Origin: Sipunculus nudus
Taxonomy: Eukaryota; Annelida; Sipuncula; Golfingiida; Sipunculidae
Direction of reading: 5' to 3'
DNA: 64,000 nucleotides
NCBI GenBank assembly: GCA_026874595.1
Contig: CM049306.1
Span: 56,541,519-56,605,518, forward strand
The position numbers and the translations under genes are program-made. Under the pieces are notes generated by a model. It searched no databases. It saw only the letters and a list, made by a program, of their open reading frames with translations, and was not told the DNA's origin. Below, piece by piece: positions 46,283-58,300 of this stretch. The number at the start of each line of letters is the position of its first letter. The first letter of the stretch is position 1.

Positions 46283-49200
46283 GTAAGAATGCATTCACAC
46301 AAAAAATACACACCCACAAATATTCTCAGTGAATTTCAATAACATTTTGCTGAAGGGTTGGTCTTAGGCCAAGGAGTCCATGATAAAATATTTCATTAAA
46401 TTTTGGCAGATTTGGATTCAGGCAGTGTCCTTGGTGGAGGTATGTGCTCTCTGAGTGCTTTCTTTTTAAACTTAGAACAGAATGTGTTCAGCTCTGGAAA
46501 CTCTTCTCAGTGCCTTGTGATACAGTGATTTCAGAATTACTCTGAAGGTTTTAATTCTGTAGATTATCAATTTCTGTAAATCTAAAAGCCCAACAATCTT
46601 TCTGAGGAATGAATGTATTTAAAGGACAACCTCATTAGTGATTGATTTCTGATGTATTCTGAGGCTTTATCCTTGAGTTTAAAACATATTAACCTTTGAA
46701 TTATTTAAAAGAATTTAAATAAATTACTTTTTCATTTTATTTTCAAATTAGTTTAATTTTTAATCCCTTTTAACTAAGTTTTTGTAATATTACATACATT
46801 TAATGGTATTATGGTAAAAGCACTGGCAAGGGAAAAAAATTCTGGGAAGGAAGGGTCAAATATGCTTAAAACCCCTGTATGCAGTATAAGCAGTGTTTTG
46901 TTTGGTTCAACTGAAACAAATGGGTAACTATAGGTTTTGTCATGTTTTAATTCTTTGACTGTTTATATATATCGATACTCAAGCACGACTGTGCATTTTC
47001 ATGTATGAATACTAGCTATCGCCTCCTATTGGAGACATCACAGTCACTGTTGGCCAGTCTTCCTTGGAGCAGCTTAACAATTAATTGATGAGATTGGACC
47101 ATTTGAAGTGAAAGAGTATAATGAAACATCCATTGCTCAGTTAATGGCTGCTTACTGTTAAAAGATATTCTTTAAGATAGTCCATGGAATCAGCACGTTG
47201 ATATTTCATATCCTGCTTTTCACAAAAGGTATCCATGCAAAGATTTCCAGATTATATGCAAAACATGACTCCGTCTCCACAGTGACAGGTGATTAGAGAG
47301 TTCATCAGATATATATGCCGACACTTCATGGAGATCTATGTAGTGATACAGAATGTAATTACCAATGTGTTGAAGGAAAACTGTCTCTTTAAAAGGCTTT
47401 TTAGAACTTGGTTTGTACATTATATATGACAGAGATAAACTTTAAGGACAGAGAAGGGCAGGTGTTTTGTCAATCCAACACATCACTGTCTTCCATTAAT
47501 TGTACACATTTTATTCTTATAGAGAAAGCCTTTCCTGACTTCTTACCAGTATTGAGCCCACAGCCTCAATTACCTGACACAATTGTAACTATAAAATCTT
47601 TCATAAAATGCAACCCAAGCATATTGCGATGCAGCTGCTTTAAGTTAACAAATATTAAGACATCAAGCCCCCTGAAAAGTGACAAAATATGTGACCCATT
47701 TGTCTATTTTATAGACACTCAGTGGAGTCAACATAAGTCTTCATGAACTGATATTTTAGCTATTTAAAAAAATAAAAGGTCTCAGTATGCTTGCATCTAC
47801 ATTACTTCAAAACATTTGCATTAGTCTTCACTTTGGTAACGTCTGAGTTAATGGCCAATGTAACTGATAGGTTTGCCTAAATGAGACTAAAAAGACAAGA
47901 TCTGTAAAACATGTGAAAAATTATATACCACATTTGTCGTTTTGCTTGTTGTGATTGACACCCGACTGTCATTATTTGAGTCATTGGTAGCTTATATTTG
48001 CTGCTGCTTGCCACGGGTTGATTGGCAATGGGACTGTTGCCATGGAAACTGAATATGCCACAGATCCTGTACACCAGGAAGACAACTTCCCTGTTGTAAG
48101 GAGAAAGACGAGAATATACGAGAGAATGATAACGACAATAAATTAAAATTCTGTTTCATTGTAGACAGCCTTTAAAATTCTAAAAGAAACAATATTTGAC
48201 ATATTTGTTTTTTATGCATATTGCACAGTTTTTTATTAATTTTGTCTTGCCATAAGAATATTTAAACAAGAAAATATGTGACATGTTGATTCAGATGTTT
48301 AAAGTATCCAACTGGAAAGAAAATATGAAAAGTAAGGGAGGATATTGACCCAACAGGAAGAGTTCATTCTCACCAAGGGTACTTCCCTTGACTTCTTCAT
48401 AGAAGCTTCAGCTTTCGCCCGAGTAGATTGTCTATGGTGCTTCCTTTAACAATAGCTTGTGAAGAATGGAACACTGTCACATGGCAGAACAGCCCCGTGC
48501 TCGTCATTCATTTGTCTGTCATAGAAGGACCATGGCATTTTCTCAATACAGTACTGTGTGGCAATAACACCCTAATATAGGAGGAAGGGTTACATCTGTG
48601 GCGAGTGATATGCTTTGTATTAGGAACACTCGGAGGCCTTTGAGTCTGCTGTGTTTAGAAATAAGCTTCTCCTAGGACCCCGGTAATGGCTTGTGCAGCC
48701 CAGGCAGTGCCTGCTTAATATAATCAGCCGTGGTGCATATATATGCTGTTGTTGGAAACAAGGTAGCCCTCCTGAAAGGTCACCCAGACCATTGATCCAT
48801 TATTAGTAATGAAGACTTTTGCATCATTGCGGGTTTCTCCACTGGATTCTGATACAGGCAAAGGTGACCTGGGGAAATGGGATGATGATACCTCTTTCTT
48901 TAATCACCTCCTACGCCACCAAAGAAGTTCATCTCTTTCTTTTTTTTGTTTTATACCAGCCTGTGTAGGAACCTTTATCTCTAACCATTCTCCCTATCTC
49001 TTCTTCATACCTTGTTGTTCTTGACCTTGCAATTAGCACCTGCTCGGACATTTTACACCTTTCTACTGTCATATTTAGCTCAAAGACTTGCAATTTATTA
49101 AGTTCTGGCATAGTTGAAATAATAATGATTCTAAATTCAGACAGATTTTATAGCCACTGGTGAAATGATACTAAATTGTTGGTTGATGTATTTTAATTTG

Positions 49201-49339
49201 TGGGAGAAATCCTTCAAGCTGAACCATAACCCTAGTTGGACCTCATTTATCCTGTGGAAAAGCCTGTGATGTCTATTCAGACATTATTGTACATGTCCGT
49301 GACCTCGTAGTACCATTGTTAGGCCTCTTTATATGTGAG
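46283..49339. other. Intron 3, proximal part
   Basis: No second gene was recognised. The open frames at 47220-47420 (-) and 47408-47746 (+) lack motifs. No repeat stands out before the 111-bp array. Confidence 0.5.
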
Positions 49340-50270
49340 TTGAAGTCATTGCATTTGTGCCTATCTTCACAATGCCTCACTGTCATCTTCATGGTATCTA
49401 AGCATGACCTCCTGTTACCTGTGGGTGATATTTGTGTACTTTTCCTTCACTTAACGTCATTGCATTTGTGCCTATCTTCACAGTGACTCACTGTCATCTT
49501 CATGGTATCTAAGCTGTACCTCCTGTTACCTGTGGGTGTTATATGTGTTCTTGTCCTTCACTTGACGTCATTGCATTTGTGCCTATTTTTTCAATGCCTC
49601 ACTGTCATCTTCATGGTATCTATGCTGGACCTCCTGTTACCTGTGGTGATCTTTGTGTACTTGTCCTTCACTTGACATCATTGCATTTGTGCCTATCTTC
49701 ACAATGCCTCATTGTCATCTTCATGGTATCTGATCTGGACCTCATGATACCTGTGGGTGATCTTTGTGTACTTGTCCTTCACTTGACGTCATTGCATTTG
49801 TGCCTATCTTCACAATGCCTCATTGTCATCTTCATGGTATCTGATCTGGACCTCATGATACCTGTGGTGATCTTTGTGTACTTGTCCTTCACTTGACGTC
49901 TTTGGATTTTTGTGTCTATCTTCACAATGCCTCACTGTCATCTTCATGGTATAGAAGCTGGACCTCCTGTTACCTGTGGGTGATCTTTGTGTACTTGTCC
50001 TTCACTTGACGTCATCGCATTTGTGCCTATCTTGGCAGTGACTCACTGTCATCTTCATGGTATCTAAGCTGGACCTCCTGTTACCAGTGGTTGATCTTTG
50101 TGTATTTTTCCCTCACTTGACGTCATTGCATTTGTGCCTACCTTCACAATGCCTTACTGTCATCTTCATGGTTTCTAAGCTAGACCTCCTGTTACCTGTT
50201 GTTGATCTTTTTGTATTTATCCTTCACTTTGTGATATCAGAACCTGACCTCCTGTTTACTGACCTTTCCA
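49340..50270. repeat. Tandem repeat, 111-bp unit with embedded CRE motifs
   Basis: Eight units, with the anchor GTCATTGCATTTGTGCCTAT at about 49345, 49456, 49567, 49677, 49788, 49898, 50011 and 50122 (spacing 110-113 bp). The period is 37 codons, so frames stay open across units (117 codons at 49543-49896). Four units keep the perfect palindrome TGACGTCA (49563, 49784, 50007, 50118). The other four have it mutated in one or two bases or only partly present. The array lies in intron 3, about 600 bp before exon 4. Confidence 0.92.
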
Positions 50271-50871
50271 GGAGTATTTCATAAATTTAATTTGTTATCA
50301 TGTTATTTTTACCTTAGATGGCCCTCATGGTGACCCTTATGGACATCCTTGATTCTGTGTTTATTAACCTGGACCTTACAGTGATTTGTTCTAATATGTG
50401 AACCTACTGTTGAGTGTTTTTTTTTTTACCTCATAGGACCTACCTTTCACCTTTATTTAATACTTTATGCACTTTATGTAATATTTGGTACCCTCACTGG
50501 TAATGGGTAGAACCAGGATACATTGCTACTCAACCAGTTTTAAAGCAACATACCATATATATACACACTGATCAGTATGCAGAGGGTAATCTCTTGTGAT
50601 GTTGTAATATATAAGGAAACATTAGGGGGAAAGTTAACAGACTGATTTGGTAATTGTCATGTCATATCCTGAATAGGTTTGTCTTTTGATTTGTTTGGCA
50701 ATACACAGCCCTTCAAGTAAATCTAGGTCTTTCCACAATGAATATATTCATCCTGTATATATTCCAGTACTTTCCTTGGAAAGTAAATTGGCAGTTCTAT
50801 ATACTTCCTACTCTTGTGTAGTATTGAAGTATAAACCAGTATATTCTATTTCATGTCTTATTTTGTTACAG
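50271..50871. other. Intron 3, distal part
   Basis: AT-rich sequence leading to the exon 4 acceptor TGTTACAG; nothing else was recognised. Confidence 0.5.
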
Positions 50872-50973
50872 GATCGGCAGACATTCCGCAGAATAGTTCT
50901 CAAGAACGCCTACAACAAGAGGAAAATGTACGAATCACTGATTGATGGTGTACCAATGTTGAGCACCCTAAAT
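50872..50973 (+). CDS. PRKAR2: PKA-RII exon 4 in window (helices B and C linking domains A and B)
   Basis: 34 codons in phase 0/0, starting [18 protein letters not shown] and ending MLSTLN. The acceptor is GTTACAG and the donor GTAAGT. This corresponds to the B/C helices that end domain A and run into domain B. In solved PKA holoenzymes this helix rearranges between the cAMP-bound and catalytic-subunit-bound states. The RRI and KRKMYE signatures are conserved in RII (human RII has FRRIIVK and KRKMFE). Residues 88-121. Confidence 0.97.
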
Positions 50974-51996
50974 GTAAGTAGATAAGTTGATGATATATTT
51001 CACATTTCATGTTTTTTCATGAAGAAATCAAAACAACATTTTCTTGGAATATTTGTGATATTGCCTCTTTTCATGGTTATTTTACAAGTCAGTCCATTTC
51101 AAATTGATATATTTAAGAGAAATTTTATTAAAATATTTATCATTCTACATATTTGCATAAATGTGTAAATACCAGTTGGCATCAGTTTTGCACAATATGA
51201 CAGTATACTGTATTGGTAGAACCTGTCCATGCATGTTGTTTATCTAGAAAAAATTAAATAAGAAAATCAAAAGTGAAACTCTTCTGTACATTTTAAGTTC
51301 AAAATAACTGTAGCTCCCAACATGAAAGACATAAAATAATTTTTGTATTTTGAAAAAAATTTTATTCTCAAAAGAAGAACAAACAGAAGTCAAGAAAGGA
51401 AATTCTATGTGTCTCATTTGATAAAAAAAATGTTACTATGACCTCTTAAAAAACACATGACACATATAAAGATGTCATGAACCAAAACAGACTCTTATTA
51501 GTGGCTATTTGTAGGCGTGAGTCAGTAGAGGGAGGCAAGGGATTCTGGGATAGCATTGTGCGTGGTGTGAATTTTCTAGGGAGTAGAGTAGACCTCAGGT
51601 GTGCTAGCTTACAGCTATTGGTGATGACTAAGTCTTCATAGCTAAGACACAGAACATGGCTCACAGTAATGGTCTTGGCCTGTGGGGGCTGGTTATGATT
51701 TAGTTTGCTATATGTCATATGTTTTTAAAACAGAAAGATAATTGATAACAAAACAGCAGGTGTCTGGGTGACAGGGTCATGAAACAAATATAATTTTATA
51801 TGGCATCAAGTAGACATATCTCTCCTGCCACATCACAAATGACCTATCCTTGAACTCTATGTGAACTTAATTGCATATTCATTCAATGAATAATCATGAG
51901 CAGAGCAGTTGAGAGCAACCAATCAAGTTACTGTTGGCAATGTAAAATGTTTCGGCATTTTTTTGGGGATAATTTTATACAAAGGCGACAGTATAA
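50974..51996. other. Intron 4, proximal part
   Basis: Nothing was recognised except the start of the dispersed repeat near 51950. Confidence 0.5.
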
Positions 51997-52335
51997 AAAT
52001 TCTAGGCCAAATGTTGCAGGAGCCATCTTCCCACTACCGTGTGAAAAATAATGTCTTACTTGGCATGTAATTTGTTTGAGACAATCCAAAATATGGCAAG
52101 ACACTTCACAATGACTGTGATATATTCATCACTGGAGAACAGAGATATAGCAGTTCTAACTATTGATGTCAGACAATGCAACGTCATACATCATCGACCT
52201 TTGTGACATCACTGTTGTCTTGTAAACAGCTCTCGTAACGGTGGGAATGAAAGGCCTTCTGTGTAGGAGCTTTTTGGGGGCTCATTATCATATTTAGGTT
52301 CAAAGTGCAGAATATATAGTCTGTGGTGATTAGGT
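51950..52335 (+). repeat. Dispersed repeat, intact (uninterrupted) copy
   Basis: This stretch is closely matched by the reverse complement of 55012-55350 plus 59479-59510. Shared landmarks are TATACAAAGGCGACAGTATA, TTCTAGGCCA, ATCCAAAATAT, ATATATTCA, GTAAACAGCT and TTTTGGGGGCTCATTAT. Here it is continuous; the other copy is split by element E2. The family was not recognised; terminal repeats are unclear. Confidence 0.8.
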
Positions 52336-52497
52336 TAGTTGACATGAGATCTTAGGAAAGGTGGGCTCAACATCTTGGCAAAGGTAAACAAGTGTGCCTG
52401 TAGTCCTAGTAGACATTATAAATCCCCTTCCTTTAACGGCTGATTTGTATAGCAAGATTCTCTAGGATCAAACACCAGGGTGCCTACATAGCAAATA

Positions 52498-53304
52498 CAG
52501 TAGAGCGCCGTATTTCCGAATGCCAAATTTCTGAAAATTCGTTTTTCCAAAAATTAAAATGGGGAGCAGAAAATTTATTCGTATTTCCGAAATATACTTC
52601 AAGTATGGCAAAACCTAAAATGAGTTTTGTAATGAGGAGTCAGAAGGCCTGCAGTCATGTGTTAAGCCAAGTGATGACCCTAATTAATTAGTCCTGGGCC
52701 GATGTTGTCGCCGGGGCAAAGGTGTGAAAACTACAGCTAGCCCCGCAACGCTTGGCCCCCTGTACTACTAGCAAGTGCCTGAGCAGTTTATCCCAGAGCA
52801 CTTGTGTGTTATCATCCACATCTCGTTTGTACTCAAGTAAGCATAATTCGTTGGCTTGGGACAGGATGTCATGCCAAATAACTGAGCAGTTTACTCGCAT
52901 GAGCATTGGTGAGGTATAATTCATTAAACGTTTGTGCTTGATCAGCTTTTATTTGTACCGGTCTTCAATTACGTAGATCGATAAGAAACACCGTGTTCCT
53001 TGGCGATGTCATTTGACCTTTCCCTCCAGTGAATTTGATGAAAAAAGAGCACGCACATTTCCTTAAAGCAGATTAGACTTATCTTTGCCAATTATGCTCA
53101 GCAATAATCCAATATCTTTTATAAGTCCAGGTCGTCAATTACGAATATCGAAAAAACACTGCGATCCTCGGGAAAAATGACAATAAGTTAATCATTAACT
53201 GTCGTACTAACTTGCCGCTAGACCCTTGTCCGCATTTCCGAATGTTCGTTTTTACGAACAAAAACCTTGTCCCCCGAAGGTTTCGGAAAAACGGCGCTCT
53301 ACTG
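52498..53304. mobile_element. Pogo/Tigger-like DNA transposon remnant (807 bp)
   Basis: The terminal inverted repeats are about 23 bp with one mismatch, starting CAGTAGAGCGCCG (52498-52520) and inverse at 53282-53304. A TA target duplication lies on both sides (52496-52497, 53305-53306). The interior has a minus-strand relic of a CENP-B/pogo-type helix-turn-helix. At about 52973-53027 it reads NDIAKEHGVSY, close to the RDIAKEFGVS pattern of that family, but with stops and frame breaks around it. Part of the interior appears twice (52956-53014 and 53123-53181). It is an internally deleted, dead copy. Confidence 0.88.
52972..53030 (-). pseudogene. Relic of pogo-type transposase DNA-binding domain
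   Basis: The minus-strand reading RERSNDIAKEHGVSYRST matches the recognition-helix region of CENP-B/pogo transposases. Stop codons or frame breaks lie on both sides. The catalytic DDE region was not seen in the 807 bp. Confidence 0.6.
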
Positions 53305-53316
53305 TAATTGTAATCA

Positions 53317-53475
53317 GACCAATGAGAGTGTGGTATCACATAATGCATCACGTAAAATCATCCAAATTGTATATATGTGACACCTGCTCTCATTGGTCGG
53401 ATAACACTGTTTCTGGCACATTGCTCAGAATCAGACCAATGAGAGCAGGTGTCTTGGTTTAATCAGACCAATGAC
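53317..53475. repeat. Inverted and direct repeats carrying CCAAT boxes
   Basis: Three direct copies of ATCAGACCAATGA (about 53319, 53430, 53461) and one inverse copy. The 20-bp segments 53379-53398 and 53434-53453 (GACCAATGAGAGCAGGTGTC and its reverse complement) are a perfect inverted repeat with a 35-bp spacer. It starts 13 bp after the pogo-like element. Confidence 0.8.
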
Positions 53476-54529
53476 TGGGTGTCACATGTTTAAAATTTTG
53501 AGCAGGATGCACAATTCAATACCACAATCTCTTTTGCCTGATTACAAATTAAATATTTGATCAATGGCAGACTGTTGTTCAAACCCAGAGAATCTTGCTA
53601 TACAAAGCAGCAGTTACACAAGAGGAGATCTGGGATGACTGCAGTGAATTACGCCTAAATGAGGAGCTTACTTAATACTGGGATAAAAAGTTTCTTGAAA
53701 AAGTGAGGTTTTTGCCTGAGATCTTTCATACGGGATGGATTGTTAGTCATCGCCTGTTCAAGTCAACTTTCATCTTCACATGGCTGTCTGAAGTGTTTTC
53801 TGTTTTTGTGCTTACAAAATGATTAAAGTTACAGCAGGAAAATGAACATAAAGGAAAACACAGTTTTTAAATAAAAAGGAAAAGAACTTCAAAAGACGCT
53901 GTGTTGTAAGTAAACTACGTGGGAGCTAGATGACACTGTCATGTTTAGGATGAGTCAGGATCAATATCAAATCGCTCAGTGGCTGTTCACACAAAGAAAG
54001 AACACCAGTATAGATGATGTTATTAAAGAGAAGTGACTTAATCTGTTTATCACTGAGGATGGCCAAGGTGGAGATGCATCTGAGTTTTGTTATTCAGCCA
54101 TCATATAAACAAGTCGTATTATTGTATGGGCTGCATCTGTTCTTATGTCCTTATGTCCATCTGGTAATCTTTGATGTCACCAATGAATCTGATAGAGTTT
54201 CATGTAACTCATTTTAAAGATTAACCAATGAAGTATCTTGCCCAAGTATGATTCTTGGTAAAATCCATGCATATGTAATAAGGGCAGAGGTCACCAGATT
54301 TCTTAGTGGTGTCACCATGGTAATAAACTTACCAGGAATTCAATGGATGTTTTTTTATGAAACTTGCTCTAAAATAAACTTGCTCTAAAATTTACCACCA
54401 AAGTGTATCTCACCTGAGTTTGATAATAGACAAAATTTGTGCATAGTTTTTAGAGTGTATAGAGACATGCAGATGGATAAATCATGTGGGTTGGTTACGT
54501 TGGTCATCAGTATTGACTACATGTACAGG
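53476..54529. other. Intron 4, middle part
   Basis: Nothing was recognised beyond a small duplication of CTTGCTCTAAAAT near 54363-54390. Confidence 0.5.
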
Positions 54530-54900
54530 ATAAACTGATTACATACTTTGCTTAAACTGATCACTATATAAACTTATTACATAGATTTCACTTACACTGC
54601 TTACACTTACTGTGTAAACTGCTTGTACTTAATATATAAACATAGTGACATGCACTGATTATACTTACTGTATAACTTTACATTTTAGATCACCAAAGTG
54701 TTAACATGTACTGTGTAATTTACTACATAGATCATCAAACTGATTAACATTTACTGTGTAAATTAACACATAGATCGTCAAACTTATTACACTTACTGTG
54801 TAACTTATTACATAGATCATCAAACTGGTTACATTTACTTTGTAACATAATATATAGATCATCAAACTTATTAAACCTATTGTGTGAAAAGCACCCCCTT
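54530..54900. repeat. Tandem repeat, 42-43-bp unit
   Basis: Units built on TTACTGTGTAAC, TTATTACATAGATCATCAAAC. TAGATC anchors lie at 54686, 54728, 54771, 54813 and 54855. Units before 54680 are more diverged. It is AT-rich and unrelated in sequence to the 42-bp minisatellite at 21-27 kb. Confidence 0.85.
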
Positions 54901-55011
54901 GTTGATCAGCGGTACAACAGTAACTCGCATGTACTAAATAAGTGGGCCAGGTATGATAAAGTACAGGATTATTGTTTGGAAAGATGGAAATAACCATTGT
55001 ATAGCTGTGAC

Positions 55012-55353
55012 TTGACTTATCAACCACAGCCCAAATGCTCCACCCCCTTAACCTAATTATTATAATGAGCCCCCAAAAGGCTCCTTACACACAGGAGATC
55101 TTCCATGCCCATGGTTGCAAAAGCTGTTTACATAACAATAGTGACTTCACAAAGGTCAATGGTGTATGACGTCACATTGACTGATGTCATCCGCTGGAAT
55201 CGCTGTTCTCCATTGTTGAATATATCGCTGTCATGGTGAACAGTCTAGCTATATTTTGGATTATTTGTCTCATATGAATTATGTGCAAGCTAAGACATAA
55301 TTTACTTGGTAGTTGGAGGAATGGCTCTTGCAACCTATGGCCTAGAACTTTTT
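55012..55353 (-). repeat. Dispersed repeat, interrupted copy (first part)
   Basis: Inverted relative to 51996-52335 and clearly homologous over its whole length. It stops at CCTAGAACTTTTT, where E2 begins. The remainder of the same repeat resumes at 59479 (ATACTGTCTCCTTTGTATAA). It holds a perfect TGACGTCA at 55167-55174; the intact copy has CAACGTCAT instead. Confidence 0.85.
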
Positions 55354-58300
55354 AGCTCAGCTGACTGAAAGTCATCTGAGCTATAGCGATCACTCTTTGT
55401 CCGTCTGTCCGTCTGTCCGTCCGTTAACCAGGCACAAATCGTAACCGCTGAACCTAGAACCTTGTAACTTGGGATTCTGAGAGGTCCATGAAAAATCTCC
55501 TTGGAAACCAGAAATTAGGTCTCTGTTACCCATATCCTTCGAGCTATGGGGCCCCAAAGTACCCCCCAGAAAAGTCAAAAATTTCATACAAAACTTCAAT
55601 ATCTCATTAACTACTTGACTGATGGTCATGATTTTTGGCATACATATTGATCATGAGATGTTCCATCACTTCCTGCAGACTGGTGGCGCCACCTGTTTTT
55701 TTTTATTTTTTACAAATTTTTTTCTCTATTTTTGAGACCTTTAAAAATGTGAACATCTGTTAACAAGGCACAAATCGTAAAGCCTAGACCTAGAATCTTA
55801 ATTCTTGATAGACTGAGAGGTCCATGAAAAATCTCCTTGGAAACCAGAAATTAGGTCTCTGTTACCCATATCCTTCGAGCTATGGGGCCCCAAAGTACCC
55901 CCCAGAATAGTAAAAAATTTCATACAAAAACTTCAATATCTCAATAACTACAACACTGATGGTCATGATTTTTGGCATACATATTGATCATGAGATGTTC
56001 CATAAGTTCCTGCAGACTGGTGGCGCCACCTATATTTTTCGATTTTTTTACAATTTTTTCCTCTATTTTTGAGACGTTTAAAGATGGTGTCATCTGTTAA
56101 CGTGGCACAAATCGCAACTGCTGAACCTAGAATCTTCATTCTCGACACACTGAGAAACCTATTAAAAGTCTCCGTGGAAACCATAAATTAGATCTCTGTT
56201 ACCCATATCCTTTGAGCTATGGGGCCCCAAAGTACCCTCCAGGAAAGTCAAAAATTTCATACAAAAACTTCAATATCTCATTAACTACTTGACTGATGGT
56301 CATGATTTTTGGCATACGTATTGATCATGAGATGTTCCATCACTTCCTGCAGACTGGTGGCGCCACCTGAATTTTTCGATTTTTTACGAATTTAAAAATG
56401 TGAACAGCTGTTAACAGGGCACAAATCATAAAGACTGGACCTAGAATCTTCATTCTTGACACACTGAGAGGTCCATAAAAAGTCTGCATGGAAACCTGAA
56501 ATAAGGTCTCTGTTACCCATATCCTTTGAGCTATGGGGGGCTCCCAATAACCCCCCAGAATAATGGAAAATTTGATAAAAACAAACTGCAACATCTCAAT
56601 AACTACAACACTGATGGTCATGATTTTTGGCATACATATTGATCAAGAGGTGTTTCATCAGTACCTGCAGACTGGTGGTGCAACCTGTATTTTTTCAAAT
56701 TTTCACAATTTTTTTTTCTCTATTTTCGAGACCTTTCAGGATGTAGTTATCTGTCAATAGGGTACAAATTGTAAGGACTGGACCTAGAATCTTCATTGTT
56801 GACACACAGGGAGACCCATGATAAGTCTCCATGGACACCTGAAATTAGGTCTCTGTTACCCATATCCTTTGAGCTATGGCACTCCAAAGTACAGCTCAGA
56901 ATAATGGAAAATTTGATACAAAAGCTGAAGTATCTGAACAACTAATGCAGAGATCACCATAATTGTTTTCATGGATATTGATCATGGAGTGTTTCATCAG
57001 TTTCGGCAGACTGGTGGCACCACCTGTATTTGTTCGGGTTTTTTTACGAATTTTTTCTCTATTTTTGAGACCTTTAAAGTTATGAACATCTGTTAACAGG
57101 GCACGAATCATTAAAACTGGACCTAGAATCTTCATTCTTGACACACAGGGAGACCCATGAAAAGTCTCCATGGAAACCTGAAATTAGGTCTCTGTTACCC
57201 ATATTCTTTAAGCTGTATGGCTCCAAATTAACCCCCAGAATAATGGAAAATTTGATACAAAAACTGCAGTATCTCAATAACTACAACACTGATGGTCATG
57301 ATTTTCGGCATACATATTGATCATGACCTGTTCCATCAGTTTCTGCAGACTGGGTGCGCCACCTCTATTTTTTTCAAATTTTTACGATTTTTTTTCTCTT
57401 TTTTTGATACCTTTAAAGATGTGGTTATCTGTCAACAGGGTACAAATGGCAACAACTGGACCTAGAATTTTCATTCTTGTCATGCAAGAAGGCCCATGAA
57501 AAGTGCCTGTGGAAACTTAAAATTAGGTCTCTGTTACCCATATCCTTCAAGCTATAGGACTCCGAAGTATCCCTCAGAATAATGGACAATTTGATACAAA
57601 AGCTGAAGTATCTGAACAACTAATTGGGAGATCACCATGATTCTTTGCATGGATATTGATGTTTGTAAGTGTTTTTATTAGTTTCTGCAGACTGGTGGAG
57701 CCACCTGTATTTTTGTACCCGCCAAAACGAAGTTTTGTGGATACTATGTTTTTGACCAGGTTCCTCCGCCGTTGCCGCGTTCGGTTCCAGAGAGCTCCTC
57801 TGGGACTTGATTTTATCAGCTTTCCAAGCTCATATCTCGCGAACCGTTTGACTGATCAGGAAATAAAATTTATACTAATGTAGCCCTTGGATAGCTCTAT
57901 AACATACACAAAAAATGGTGGCGCCACCTGTAACCATGTTTGCACAGTGTCCATCTGTTCATCTGCCTTTGGTTAAAATCACTCATATCTCTGCAGTGAA
58001 TTGACTAATTCACCTGAAATTCTGCATGCGTATACATCCTGGATAGCTTTCTTGATTTTATGACAGGTGGCGCCACCTACATTCTCATTCACGCTGATGA
58101 CATCCAAGCTCATATTTCAGGAACCGTTTGACCGATCGGGCCAAAATTTTGCATGTATATAGATCTAACATAGCTCTTTATCATACGCTAAACTGGTGGC
58201 GCCACCTGCAACCATTTTTGCACAGCGTCTATCTGTTTGTCTGCCGTGCAATAATGTCACTCATATCTCGGCAGTGGTTTGACATATCTGCCTAAAATTT

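Noticed and set aside
46148-46342. 64-codon open frame starting MDIDGKDK
   Set aside because: It is exon 3 read in the correct frame but running past the GT donor into the intron; the real exon ends at 46282.
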